NCBI GenBank assembly: GCA_964526965.1
Contig: CAZGML010000013.1
Span: 1 to 64,000, forward strand
Reading direction: 5' to 3'
DNA length: 64,000 nucleotides
Source: UBA6265 sp964526965
GTDB lineage: Bacteria; Chloroflexota; Chloroflexia; Thermomicrobiales; UBA6265
A model generated the notes under the pieces. It was not told the DNA's origin. It saw nothing but the letters and a program-made list of their open reading frames with translations, and made no database searches. This document shows positions 9,232 to 17,492 of the stretch, in pieces (position 1 is the stretch's first letter; the number at the start of each line of letters is the position of its first letter). The position numbers and the translations under genes were made by a program.

Positions 9232-9846
9232 TTAATAGCCGAGTGGCACGGGTGTCTCGGTTTCCACATCCAGGCCGCACCGGCGCAAGAAGTTCGCGAG
9301 CAGGTTGGGCCCCTCTGTGGTCAGGAAGCTTTCCGGATGGAACTGCACACCCTCCAGCGGGAGATCGCGGTGGCGCAGTCCCTGGATGATTCCATCATCC
9401 GTCCGGGCGGTTACCAGCAGGTCGGCTGGCAGGGTCGCCGGGTCAACGGTAAGCGAGTGATAGCGCGTGGCCGTAAACGGGTTTGGCAAGCCATGGAACA
9501 GCCCCTTGCCATCATGATAGATCTCACTCACCTTGCCGTGCATCAGCTCCGGAGCCAGCACCACATCACCACCAAAGGCTTCAGCAATCCCCTGGTGACC
9601 GAGGCAGACACCGAATATCGGCAGCTTGTCGGCAAGTATCTTAATAAGTTCGATACTGATTCCCGCATCAGCCGGTTTGCCGGGTCCGGGGGAGATGACA
9701 ATTCCCTGAATCTCATACAGCCGGGATTCGACTTCCGCAACGGTGATCTTGTCGTTCCGCACAACCTCCACATCCGCACCCAGTTGGGTAAGCGCCTGGT
9801 ACAGGTTGTAGGTAAAACTGTCGTAGTTATCGATGAGCAAAATCAT
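9232..9846 (-). CDS. trpG: Anthranilate synthase glutaminase component
   Basis: TrpG (also able to act as PabA in some bacteria) is the class I glutamine amidotransferase that feeds ammonia to TrpE. The 204 residues begin MILLIDNYDSF and contain the nucleophile Cys in FGVCLGHQ and the His-Glu pair in GVQFHPES. The start overlaps the trpE stop by four bases (ATGA), so the two subunits are translationally coupled. Placement in the trp operon favours TrpG as its main role. Confidence 0.94.
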   Translation of the reverse strand: MILLIDNYDSFTYNLYQALTQLGADVEVVRNDKITVAEVESRLYEIQGIVISPGPGKPADAGISIELIKILADKLPIFGVCLGHQGIAEAFGGDVVLAPELMHGKVSEIYHDGKGLFHGLPNPFTATRYHSLTVDPATLPADLLVTARTDDGIIQGLRHRDLPLEGVQFHPESFLTTEGPNLLANFLRRCGLDVETETPVPLGY

Positions 9847-11399
9847 CGCCGTACCTCCCCGGCACTTGCTTCCAGTTGCTCGGCCCGTTCGATTGCACGC
9901 ACAAGTGCCGCCATTTTGTGCAGGCTCTCCTGATACTCACCTGCTGGCGAGGAGTCGGCAACGATTCCACCACCGGCCTGCAGGCTGGCAATGCCGTCCT
10001 TGTATACAAGCGTGCGTAACGCGATACAGGTATCCATTTCCCCACTGAAATCGAGATAGCCAACCGCGCCGGAATAGACGCCACGAGCATCTGGCTCCAG
10101 CTCGGCAATGATCTCCATTGCCCGCACCTTGGGCGCCCCAGAAACGGTTCCGGCCGGGAAACAGGCGCGTAGTGCATCCACAGCACGCATGTCGTCGCGG
10201 ATGTCGCCGTCGACATTGCTGACGATATGCATCACGTGGCTGAAGCGTTCGATCTCCATCTGTTTGGAGAGTCGCACCGTGCCGGGCTTGCTCACCCGGC
10301 CGATATCGTTGCGACCCAAATCCACCAACATGATGTGCTCAGCCCGCTCCTTTGGGTTGGCAATGAGCTCATCGGCGTTGGCATTGTCCTCCGCCGTGGT
10401 AGCTCCACGCGGGCGAGTGCCAGCGATTGGGTGGTTACTCACCACACCGTTCTCAAGCCGCACGAGTAGCTCTGGCGAGGCGCCAACAACCTGATGGTCG
10501 CCAAAATCCAGGTAGAACATGTATGGAGACGGATTCACCGTACGCAACGCCCGGTACATCGAGAACGGGTGTGCCGGTGTCTCCACGTCGACCCTCTGGC
10601 TGAGCACTACCTGGAAGATATCTCCCAGGCGGATGTACTCCTTGCCAGATTCCACCATCTGCTCAAATGCCTCGGTGGACATGTTTGGCTTCCGGCGATC
10701 TGCCACCGATGTCGATGGAGTCTCTCCTCCCACCGGGTATTCCGGCAGTGGCGCGTTCAGGCGGTCGATCACCTGGTGGATGCGATCGACAGCAGCATCG
10801 TATGCCGATTCCAATCCAACAGGGTCATCCAGCTGGACGTGACTTGTCACTTTAAGTACCCGCTCGAGGTGGTCGAAGACGACGAGTGAATCCGCGATGT
10901 GGAACTGCGCCTCTGGGAAGCCCAGGCCGGGATTCTCGTGCGCAGGTACACGGGGCTCAAACCGACGGATCGCATCGTATCCGAGGTACCCAACTGCCCC
11001 ACCGGTAAACCTCGGCAACTTGTCATTCGCGTGGGTTTTGTACGGTGCAACAAGATCTGCAATTGCATCGAGCGGATCGTCGTAGGTCGTGAGATCACTG
11101 GCGAACGTTCCTTCGAAGGAGGCCGTTCCGTCGCGCAGCGTTACCGTACCGATGTTCCCTGCCCCAATGAACGAGTACCGGCCGATTTGCGTCCCGCCCT
11201 CGGCGGATTCAAGAATGAAGCCGGTATTCGCCGTGCCGTTAGAGAGCTTGAGGTAGACCGATACCGGCGTCTCCATATCGGCGAACACTTCCCGATAAAT
11301 CGGAATGGTGCGGATGTCATCAGCAGACTCTGCGGCGATTTGCCGCACTTCATCCAGCGTTGGCGATACGCTCTTCGGATTTCTGGTGACCGTTGTCAT
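9843..11399 (-). CDS. trpE: Anthranilate synthase component I
   Basis: TrpE makes anthranilate from chorismate with ammonia from TrpG. The 518-residue protein has the N-terminal tryptophan-feedback region with FILESAEG (the LES-type motif, about residue 58) and the C-terminal chorismate-binding domain with PIAGTRPRG, VDLGRNDIGR and PAGTVSGAPK. The frame remains open upstream into the T-box leader, but the ATG of MTTVTRNPK has a GCGAGGA ribosome site and lies after the leader terminator, so I chose it. Confidence 0.96.
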   Translation of the reverse strand: MTTVTRNPKSVSPTLDEVRQIAAESADDIRTIPIYREVFADMETPVSVYLKLSNGTANTGFILESAEGGTQIGRYSFIGAGNIGTVTLRDGTASFEGTFASDLTTYDDPLDAIADLVAPYKTHANDKLPRFTGGAVGYLGYDAIRRFEPRVPAHENPGLGFPEAQFHIADSLVVFDHLERVLKVTSHVQLDDPVGLESAYDAAVDRIHQVIDRLNAPLPEYPVGGETPSTSVADRRKPNMSTEAFEQMVESGKEYIRLGDIFQVVLSQRVDVETPAHPFSMYRALRTVNPSPYMFYLDFGDHQVVGASPELLVRLENGVVSNHPIAGTRPRGATTAEDNANADELIANPKERAEHIMLVDLGRNDIGRVSKPGTVRLSKQMEIERFSHVMHIVSNVDGDIRDDMRAVDALRACFPAGTVSGAPKVRAMEIIAELEPDARGVYSGAVGYLDFSGEMDTCIALRTLVYKDGIASLQAGGGIVADSSPAGEYQESLHKMAALVRAIERAEQLEASAGEVRR

Positions 11400-11427
11400 G
11401 ATGTTGTCCTCGCTATTCACCACGGGG

Positions 11428-11466
11428 AAAAACGAAAAACCCCCGATCCCAATAAAGGGACGGAGG
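11428..11466 (-). terminator. T-box controlled intrinsic terminator
   Basis: On the minus strand CCTCCGTCCC pairs with GGGATCGGGGG around the loop TTTATT, with one bulged T, and is followed by TTTTTCGTTTTT. It lies directly downstream of the T-box sequence and about 30 bases before the trpE ATG, the expected position of the alternative terminator. Confidence 0.85.
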
Positions 11467-11722
11467 TAAAATCCACCGCGGTGCCACCCTCGTTGCTGAC
11501 ACGCCCTGTGCCAGCCACTCTGTCGTACGGACTGCAGTTGCAATCGATACGAGGCTCCATATAACGGTGGAGACACCGGCGCCGCCTAGTTACAACCCTG
11601 CGAAGGTGCTTTCGGAGCGCGACTCCCGGATCCATTCCACGTTTGCTTCTGCTCGGGCTTTCACCATCCCCGATTCGCTACCATCCGCGTTCCAACGTGT
11701 ACTTTTTCCGATCAACGCCTGT
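11428..11722 (-). promoter_or_regulatory. T-box leader of the trp operon (tryptophan)
   Basis: The trpE leader carries the T-box consensus AGGGTGGCACCGCG on the minus strand at 11490-11477. Upstream is a stem I region with GATGGTGAAAGCC, and the specifier loop reads GAA-TGG-ATC with the Trp codon UGG at 11634-11632. Uncharged tRNA-Trp is expected to pair with the specifier and with the T-box bulge, stabilise the antiterminator and allow trpE transcription. The leader ends in an intrinsic terminator (separate entry). The UGG assignment is read directly; regulation is inferred from the family. Confidence 0.92.
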
Positions 11723-11742
11723 TGGCTTATTTGATTGGTTGC

Positions 11743-11772
11743 AAGGTAAGCCAAAGGCTCTATACATGTCAA
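11743..11772 (-). promoter_or_regulatory. Putative trp operon promoter
   Basis: A perfect -35 box TTGACA is read on the minus strand at 11772-11767. A weak -10 (TACCTT with an 18-base spacer, or TTACCT with 17) follows, which would start the transcript just before stem I of the T-box. The -10 is poor, so the exact start is uncertain. Confidence 0.45.
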
Positions 11773-11828
11773 GATGGTATGCTCACCGGCAGGGATAATT
11801 TAACCATCCAGGAAAGGAATTCAACGCG

Positions 11829-12893
11829 ATGGACGCAGCGAACAAAGAGTTCTTTCGCAAGCTGATCACTACCCCAGGCCCATCCGGCTTCGAGCAGGCA
11901 CCAACAAAGGTCTGGCGGGAAGCAGCTGGCAAATGGGCCGCTTCTGTGGACTGGGACAACCTCGGTAACAGCTACGCCCTCGTTAATGGCACGTCCGGGA
12001 GCGATTACTCGGTTGTGATTGAAGGACACATCGACGAGATCGGCTTCATCGTTACGCATATCGATGAGAACGGTTTCGTCTGGTTCACCAAAATCGGCGG
12101 CTGGGACGATCAGGTTGTCGTTGGCCAGCGCATTGTTATCGCCGGCAATGATGGTGATGTGCATGGTGTTATCGGCAAAAAGGCCGCACACCTGCTGACA
12201 CCGGCCGACCGAGAAAAGCCGACCAAGATCAAGGACATGTGGATCGATATCGGCGCATCCAGCCGCGAGGAAGCCACCGAAATGATCAGCATCGGCGACC
12301 CGGCTGTGATCGCAGGTGAGCCACTTGAGCTGACTGATGATATGTGGGCCAGCCGCAGTATGGATAACCGTACGGGCGCATATGTCGCCTACCGCGCCAC
12401 GCAGATTCTGGCCGAGGATCCGCCAGCGGTGAACGTGATTGGCGTGGCCGCCACCCAGGAAGAAATCGGGCTGGTGGGTGCAACTACACTGAGCTGGCAC
12501 GCGAAGCCAAAGGTCGCTATTGCGATCGATGTCACCCACGCAACGGATTACCCCGGTGCAGACAAGAAGAGCGATGGCGAGATTGCCGTTGGTGGTGGCC
12601 CGGTACTGGGTCGCGGCGCGTCCGTGACTCCAACCGTGTTCCGCGGACTACGCGATGCAGCGAAAAAGCTGGAAATCAACGCACCCGTCCAGGCGGCAGG
12701 AGCACGCTCTGGCACCGATGCAGACGCGATCATCCGTTCCGGAGCGGATATCGCTGTGGGCCTGGTTTCGATTCCGAACCGCTACATGCACAGTCCAAGT
12801 GAAATCATCAGCCTTAAGGATCTCGAATCCGCGGCGCAAGTGATTGCCGAGTTCGTGCGGGGTATTACGCCGGATAGCGATTTCCGCCCGTAA
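11829..12893 (+). CDS. M42 family metallopeptidase (glutamyl aminopeptidase type)
   Basis: This 354-residue protein is an M42 di-metal aminopeptidase, usually a large tetrahedral cytosolic assembly that trims peptides. Metal ligands and catalytic residues appear in order: His in EGHIDEIG, bridging Asp in MDNRTGAY, Glu pair in TQEEIG, Asp in AIDVTHA and His in RYMHSPSE. A strong GGAAAGGA ribosome site lies ahead of the ATG. A second paralogue is at 38715. It is divergent from the trp operon. Confidence 0.92.
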   Translation: MDAANKEFFRKLITTPGPSGFEQAPTKVWREAAGKWAASVDWDNLGNSYALVNGTSGSDYSVVIEGHIDEIGFIVTHIDENGFVWFTKIGGWDDQVVVGQRIVIAGNDGDVHGVIGKKAAHLLTPADREKPTKIKDMWIDIGASSREEATEMISIGDPAVIAGEPLELTDDMWASRSMDNRTGAYVAYRATQILAEDPPAVNVIGVAATQEEIGLVGATTLSWHAKPKVAIAIDVTHATDYPGADKKSDGEIAVGGGPVLGRGASVTPTVFRGLRDAAKKLEINAPVQAAGARSGTDADAIIRSGADIAVGLVSIPNRYMHSPSEIISLKDLESAAQVIAEFVRGITPDSDFRP

Positions 12894-12939
12894 GAGAAGT
12901 ACCGGATTCGAAATACGGCACCACTGAAGCTTCTCTTAC
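12890..12939. terminator. Inverted repeat between convergent M42 peptidase and mutM genes
   Basis: GTAAGAGAAG (12890-12899) and CTTCTCTTAC (12930-12939) form a perfect 10-base inverted repeat with a 30-base loop. It spans both stop codons. No U-tract follows, so termination function is uncertain. Confidence 0.35.
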
Positions 12940-13808
12940 CGGGCAACCACCGGTTTGGGAAGCTTCTGGCATTTCGGACAGACATAAGTACCGCGCTGGG
13001 CAACACGCATCTTCTGGATGCTGGTGCCGCAGCGGAGGCAGGGCTCGCCTGCACGCGCGTGGATAGCCGGGAAACCATCAACCGGATGAGCGATGTTGTT
13101 GATGATTTTGGCGCCACCCTGGCGGATCCCCTCGGCCATAACGCCCGGAATCTCACGGACGATCGCTCGCCGCTTCACGGTGCTGATTGCGTTGGCAGGC
13201 GCGGCGGGATGAACCCGGGCCCGCCACAGAACCTCATCCACGTAGATATTGCCCAACCCGGCGATAAACGACTGATCCAGCAACAGCGCCTTGATCGAGA
13301 TTCCCCGTCGCAGCATTGCATCGGCGAGTCCGTTTACATCGAGGTCGCTCGTTGCTTCTGGTCCATAGCCGAACGCGTTCAGAGCTTCTGTAACCGCATC
13401 CGTTTCCATAATTCTCCACCAGCCAAACTGGCGGATATCGGAGTAGTACACAATGGTCTCATCTTCGAACGTGATGGATGCGTGTGTGGACTTGTGTGGA
13501 TATTCACCATCCGGCTTCGGATGAGGGTGACCAGCAACATGACGGGTGTCATCCGGCAGGAAAATCGCCCACTGCCCGGCGAGCTTGAAGTGCAGCATCA
13601 GGGAGAAATCGTTGGAGAAATCCAGCGTCATCACCTTGGCACGACGGCGCGCATCAATCAGCGTTGCGTCGATAAACACGTCAGTTGTGGAAACTGGAGA
13701 ATCGCGGAGGATCTTCGGGAGCCGAACATCAATGCCGGCAACCCGCTTACCCACCAGATGCTCTTCGGAGAGACGTCTGGCAGTTTCTACTTCAGGTAGC
13801 TCAGGCAC
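12936..13808 (-). CDS. mutM: Formamidopyrimidine-DNA glycosylase
   Basis: MutM (Fpg) excises 8-oxoguanine and formamidopyrimidines and nicks the abasic site. The 290-residue protein starts with a GTG giving fMet-PELPEVE, which after Met removal exposes the catalytic Pro and Glu. The Lys of LHFKLAGQW, the helix-two-turn-helix segment FIAGLGNIYVDE, and a C-terminal four-Cys zinc finger (CLRCG ... CPKCQ) are all present. The frame is open far upstream through the neighbouring gene, but the PELPEVE position fixes the start. It overlaps the upstream gene by eight bases. Confidence 0.96.
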   Translation of the reverse strand: MPELPEVETARRLSEEHLVGKRVAGIDVRLPKILRDSPVSTTDVFIDATLIDARRRAKVMTLDFSNDFSLMLHFKLAGQWAIFLPDDTRHVAGHPHPKPDGEYPHKSTHASITFEDETIVYYSDIRQFGWWRIMETDAVTEALNAFGYGPEATSDLDVNGLADAMLRRGISIKALLLDQSFIAGLGNIYVDEVLWRARVHPAAPANAISTVKRRAIVREIPGVMAEGIRQGGAKIINNIAHPVDGFPAIHARAGEPCLRCGTSIQKMRVAQRGTYVCPKCQKLPKPVVAR

Positions 13809-14094
13809 GTGCGTCCTGTGGGTCGGAATCACGCATCCACTGCGCAGCACGGAGGGCGACCTGCAACCCCTCATCTTCGTCATGGCAGGCGTTGATAACG
13901 CGTGCCATGACATCCCACGCGGCCATCTTCGCCTGGCGGTGGGTGGCCTGGTATTGCACGTTGGTTGGCCCAAGAAGCCGCGTTGTCGTCTGGTACTTCA
14001 CCGTCCAGGAGTCACCGGATCGCGTGAGGCTGATAAGGTTCTTGCCCTTCCGCCAAACGAACTCGGTTGCTGCTTCGTCGATGTGATCAACCAT
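13801..14094 (-). CDS. Hypothetical protein upstream of mutM
   Basis: A 97-residue protein that I do not recognise. It begins MVDHIDEAATEFVWRKGKN, preceded by AGGA at about 11 bases, and ends in an acidic tail overlapping the mutM start by eight bases. It is hydrophilic, with a likely beta-rich N-terminal half (LISLTRSGDSWTVKYQTTT) and a helical C-terminal half. Overlap with mutM suggests co-translation. A longer frame opens at 14238 but has no supporting ribosome site. Confidence 0.6.
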   Translation of the reverse strand: MVDHIDEAATEFVWRKGKNLISLTRSGDSWTVKYQTTTRLLGPTNVQYQATHRQAKMAAWDVMARVINACHDEDEGLQVALRAAQWMRDSDPQDARA

Positions 14095-14430
14095 CAGTCG
14101 AATTATCCTGGGCAAGCGGAGTCCGAAGAGTCCGCTTTTACCGCGACCTGAATCTACTGCAATCGCCACGATTTGTGTCAGCCTTCGTCTAGGAGCCTGT
14201 CGGGCAGTGAATTGAGAAAGTTGGATTCGCCCGGGCAAGAGCTAGCGTAGAATCCCCATTGCTCTTGCGGACATCTGCGTGATACAAGCTCTCCTGCTCA
14301 TACCCCAATGCCGATCGCCACCTATGTCTGGGTGGCATACCATTGCCATGGTACACCAACATCCCCACCGGGTTCACGGTAATTGCCTGATATTTCACAA
14401 ACTGCTCGTACGTACCAGGCCGTCACCTGC
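14095..14430. other. 336-base gap with several short hairpins
   Basis: No convincing gene is visible. The gap holds GCAAGAGC/GCTCTTGC (14235-14242, 14261-14268), CCACC/GGTGG (14318-14335) and TACCAT/ATGGTA (14338-14353). A possible minus-strand frame at 14189-14398 lacks a ribosome site and family resemblance. The hairpins have no U-tracts. Confidence 0.5.
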
Positions 14431-14808
14431 CTAGTGGCTTCCGAGCTGCACGAAGGTGCCATCTTCCTGACGCTTCACCGGCAGTTCCGCCATTACAGCA
14501 GATGGATTGAGCGGGCCATAAATGTGCGGAAATCGCTTCTCGGCATCGTCGTAACGTACCTCCGGCTGGAGCTTGTTTATATCCAGCACGAGCACTGTCC
14601 GTGGTTCGAGGCTGTTCTTGTAGTACCTGTTCGCAACTTCAGTAAGCAGATCGAGCCCGTTCGTGCAGTGAATAAAACCCTCGCTATCGAAGGCGCCAGG
14701 TTTGTAGCCCTCGCTGTTCTTCTGCCCGATCCACTCCTCTTCGATTGCCAGATGGTAGGTAATGCCGTTTTGCTTGCTTTCCTCTGAATCCCGGTATTCG
14801 TACTTCAT
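14431..14808 (-). CDS. DUF952 domain-containing protein
   Basis: This 125-residue protein matches the DUF952 family (PF06108) by its conserved segments ITYHLAIEEEW, SEGFIHCTN, ANRYYKN and FPHIYGPLNPSAVM. The family is small, cytosolic and of unknown biochemical role. The start is fixed by a near-perfect AAGGAG five bases before the ATG. It is divergent from the lipid-kinase operon. Confidence 0.85.
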   Translation of the reverse strand: MKYEYRDSEESKQNGITYHLAIEEEWIGQKNSEGYKPGAFDSEGFIHCTNGLDLLTEVANRYYKNSLEPRTVLVLDINKLQPEVRYDDAEKRFPHIYGPLNPSAVMAELPVKRQEDGTFVQLGSH

Positions 14809-14896
14809 GTTTACTCCTTGCGCACACCTGTGCTGTAATCCAGGACGATTGTAGAATACTGGTCTATCCATGCTGCAATCGTCAGATCGAGTGGAC

Positions 14897-15790
14897 ATGC
14901 AAATCGGGGTGGTGTTCAATCCAGGGTCGGGGAGACGTACTGCGCGCCGAGCATTAAGCGAGGTTGTCGCCGCGTTGGCCTCTCCCGATCATGCCATCAC
15001 CATGTTCAACTGCCATGAGCAGCGCGATTTTGAACGCACACTTCAGGATGCCGCACCGAACCTTGACCGCGTTGTCGTGATTGGTGGTGATGGCACCCTC
15101 GGAAGTGTGGTGAACGCCGTGGTGATGTCGGGCAATCCGGCACTTCCGGTAGCGTTCGTACCGACGGGTCGCGGCAGGGACGCCGCCCGGTCGCTTCCAT
15201 CGTGGACCGCATCATCCATGACCGGCGACAGCTTCATATCCGCTCAATCCATGCCGATCGATCTCATAAAGATCATGTTGCAAGACGGCACAGTACGCTA
15301 CTCCATCAATCTCTCAAGCATCGGCGTAGGAGCGCACGCTGCTGCCATCGCTAACCGACTGCCTCGCCTGTTTGGATCAGTTTCATACGTTCTGGGTGCT
15401 ACCAGAGGATTCGTACCCCTGCGTCCTTTTTACGCCTCATTCACTGCCGATGAAGAACACATCGAGGTTGAAAACGCCCTGCTGGTGGCAGCGTGCAACG
15501 GCAAATCGTTCGGCGGTGGCATCCACATCGCCCCGAACGCAACACCTGACGACGGGCTGATTGAACTTGTTGTCGCAAGCAACGCCAACCTGGCCGACCT
15601 GGCCCTGCAGCTTGGTAAGCTGAAATCTGGGGTTCCGTTTGAGCATCCAGCCCTTTCCCGCTGGAAGGTGCGGGTACTTGAGATTGATCCAACAGATACT
15701 ATTCACTATGAAGCGGACGGAGAGGCACTTTTCTCGCAGCCCGTTAGATACGAGATTGCGCCCGGCGCGCTCAACTGGGTGACACCATGA
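14897..15790 (+). CDS. Diacylglycerol/lipid kinase family protein
   Basis: This 297-residue protein has the DAGK catalytic fold, related to YegS and DgkB. The N-terminal phosphate loop is VFNPGSGRR, and the ATP-binding signature is IGGDGTLG at about residue 73. The usual GTGND motif reads PTGRGRDAARS, a notable change. Residues near 200 (GGGIHIAPNATPDDG) match the metal/ligand region of the C-terminal beta-sandwich. Substrate is unknown; a membrane lipid is expected. The ATG at 14870 is an alternative start, but the one chosen has a GAGTGG upstream. The stop overlaps rsmA by four bases. Confidence 0.82.
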   Translation: MQIGVVFNPGSGRRTARRALSEVVAALASPDHAITMFNCHEQRDFERTLQDAAPNLDRVVVIGGDGTLGSVVNAVVMSGNPALPVAFVPTGRGRDAARSLPSWTASSMTGDSFISAQSMPIDLIKIMLQDGTVRYSINLSSIGVGAHAAAIANRLPRLFGSVSYVLGATRGFVPLRPFYASFTADEEHIEVENALLVAACNGKSFGGGIHIAPNATPDDGLIELVVASNANLADLALQLGKLKSGVPFEHPALSRWKVRVLEIDPTDTIHYEADGEALFSQPVRYEIAPGALNWVTP

Positions 15791-16626
15791 CCAGCAACCT
15801 GCAACGAACAAGCGATCAATGGCGAGCGCTGTTAAAGAACAATCGCATTCGACCCACCAAATCGATGGGTCAGAACTTCCTCATCGAAACAGAGGTCGTT
15901 GAAGAAATCGTCCAAATCGCCGGGATCGGCGCTGGCGACCTCGTCATCGAAATCGGTCCTGGCATGGGAATCCTCTCCCGCGAGATTCTCTCTGCAGGTG
16001 CATCACTGGTCGCTGTCGAGTTGGATCGAGACCTGGCGAAGCTCCTGCGAGGCGATTTGGCGGACCATGAACGGTTCAGCCTGATTGAGCAGGATGCGCG
16101 CTATATCGATACAGAGGCGCTCACCGGCGGCCAGCCCTATCAGGTGGTGGCGAATCTCCCGTACAGCGTTGCTACAGTAATCCTGCGAAATCTGATGGAG
16201 TCCCCGCACCCACCGACACGCATGACCGTGATGGTGCAACGAGAGGTGGCGGAGCGCATGACAGCCGAACCGGGTGCGATGAGCCTGCTCGGGCTGGCTA
16301 CAGATTTGTACTCGGACGCCGGAATCGCCATGATCGTGCCGCCAGAAGTCTTTTTGCCACCTCCGAAGGTGGAGTCGGCAGTTGTGCGCATGAACACCCG
16401 TACTGAACTGCGCGGCACGCAGGAAATGCGCGAACGGATGTTTGAACTGGCAACGATGGCCTTTCAGCGCAAACGCAAAACGCTCAGCAATGGTCTTTCA
16501 ATGGGACTCGACCGCCCCAAAAGCGAGCTGGACGAAATCCTCGCCAGTGTGGATATCGATCCCAAACGACGGCCACAAACCTTGAATGTGGACGAGTGGC
16601 TGCGCATCGCGGAGGCGTTGCCGTGA
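15787..16626 (+). CDS. rsmA: 16S rRNA (adenine1518/1519-N6) dimethyltransferase
   Basis: RsmA (KsgA) dimethylates two adjacent adenines in helix 45 of 16S rRNA during small-subunit assembly. The 279 residues show the family order: SMGQNFLIE, the SAM loop VIEIGPGMG, and the catalytic NLPYS motif at about residue 122. It overlaps the kinase before it (ATGA) and ispE after it (GTGA), so the operon is translationally chained. rsmA next to ispE is a common bacterial pairing. Confidence 0.96.
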   Translation: MTSNLQRTSDQWRALLKNNRIRPTKSMGQNFLIETEVVEEIVQIAGIGAGDLVIEIGPGMGILSREILSAGASLVAVELDRDLAKLLRGDLADHERFSLIEQDARYIDTEALTGGQPYQVVANLPYSVATVILRNLMESPHPPTRMTVMVQREVAERMTAEPGAMSLLGLATDLYSDAGIAMIVPPEVFLPPPKVESAVVRMNTRTELRGTQEMRERMFELATMAFQRKRKTLSNGLSMGLDRPKSELDEILASVDIDPKRRPQTLNVDEWLRIAEALP

Positions 16627-17492
16627 GCTCTGTGCGAATCCTCGCACCAGCAAAAGTGAACCTCGGGCTGGCAATTCTTGGCAAGCGGTCGGACGGCTAC
16701 CACGAGATCGATACGATCATGGCAATGATCGATCTCTGCGACGAGATCAGTATTTCACCTTCTGGTGAGGGGCGGATCACTATCGAAGGTATGGACGAGA
16801 TTCCGCTCGAATCCAACCTCATGACCAAAGCCGCCCGCCTCTGGGCGGAGGCTGCCGGCCACGAACCCGCATGGCATATCATGATTACCAAACACATCCC
16901 ATCCCCGGGTGGAATCGGTGGTGGCAGCAGTAACGCTGCAGCTGTGCTGCGCGGGCTCAACGCGCTCCATGAGAATCGCCTGGACACCAGCACGATGCAT
17001 GACCTGGCCGTTCAGATTGGTTCGGATTGTCCGTTCTTCCTTGGCAGCCCTGCTGCCCGTGCAACGGGTACAGGTACAGACCTGCGTCCGCTCAATCCAC
17101 CCCGGGGAACGGTCGTGCTCGCGATCCCATCGATAGAACACACGGCCAAAACCACCACGCTTTACGGAGCACTAACACCAGACGACTACGGCACACGGCA
17201 GGAGATCGATGACATAGAGACCCAGGGCATCCACGCAGCCCGGTTACCGAACGGATTCATGCGGCCGGCGTTGGAAGCGTTCCCCGAGCTCAGCACCGTC
17301 CATCGCGAGATGGCCGACGCCACGGGACAGGCAGTACTTTCTGGCGCCGGACCCGGCCTCTACGCGATTTCACAGACGCAAAGTGAAGCCAGGATATGGG
17401 CTGACGAGCTTCTGCAACGTTTACCGGATGACATCACAGTCGTGGTCGCGGAGTTTCTGCAGGCATCGCCAGAGCCGGACGTCACCTCGTGA
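16623..17492 (+). CDS. ispE: 4-diphosphocytidyl-2-C-methyl-D-erythritol kinase
   Basis: IspE is the ATP-dependent kinase of the non-mevalonate isoprenoid pathway. The 289-residue GHMP kinase has APAKVNLGL at its N terminus, the phosphate loop PSPGGIGGGSSNAA, and SDCPFF with the catalytic Asp. I chose the GTG at 16623, which overlaps the rsmA stop (GTGA); the frame is open further upstream. This shows the organism makes isoprenoids by the MEP route. Confidence 0.95.
   Translation: MSSVRILAPAKVNLGLAILGKRSDGYHEIDTIMAMIDLCDEISISPSGEGRITIEGMDEIPLESNLMTKAARLWAEAAGHEPAWHIMITKHIPSPGGIGGGSSNAAAVLRGLNALHENRLDTSTMHDLAVQIGSDCPFFLGSPAARATGTGTDLRPLNPPRGTVVLAIPSIEHTAKTTTLYGALTPDDYGTRQEIDDIETQGIHAARLPNGFMRPALEAFPELSTVHREMADATGQAVLSGAGPGLYAISQTQSEARIWADELLQRLPDDITVVVAEFLQASPEPDVTS

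Noticed and set aside
14235..14268. GCAAGAGC/GCTCTTGC hairpin as a terminator
   Set aside because: No U-tract follows on either strand.
14189..14398. Possible small minus-strand gene in the gap downstream of the DUF952 gene
   Set aside because: There is no supporting ribosome site, composition looks random, and I recognise no family.
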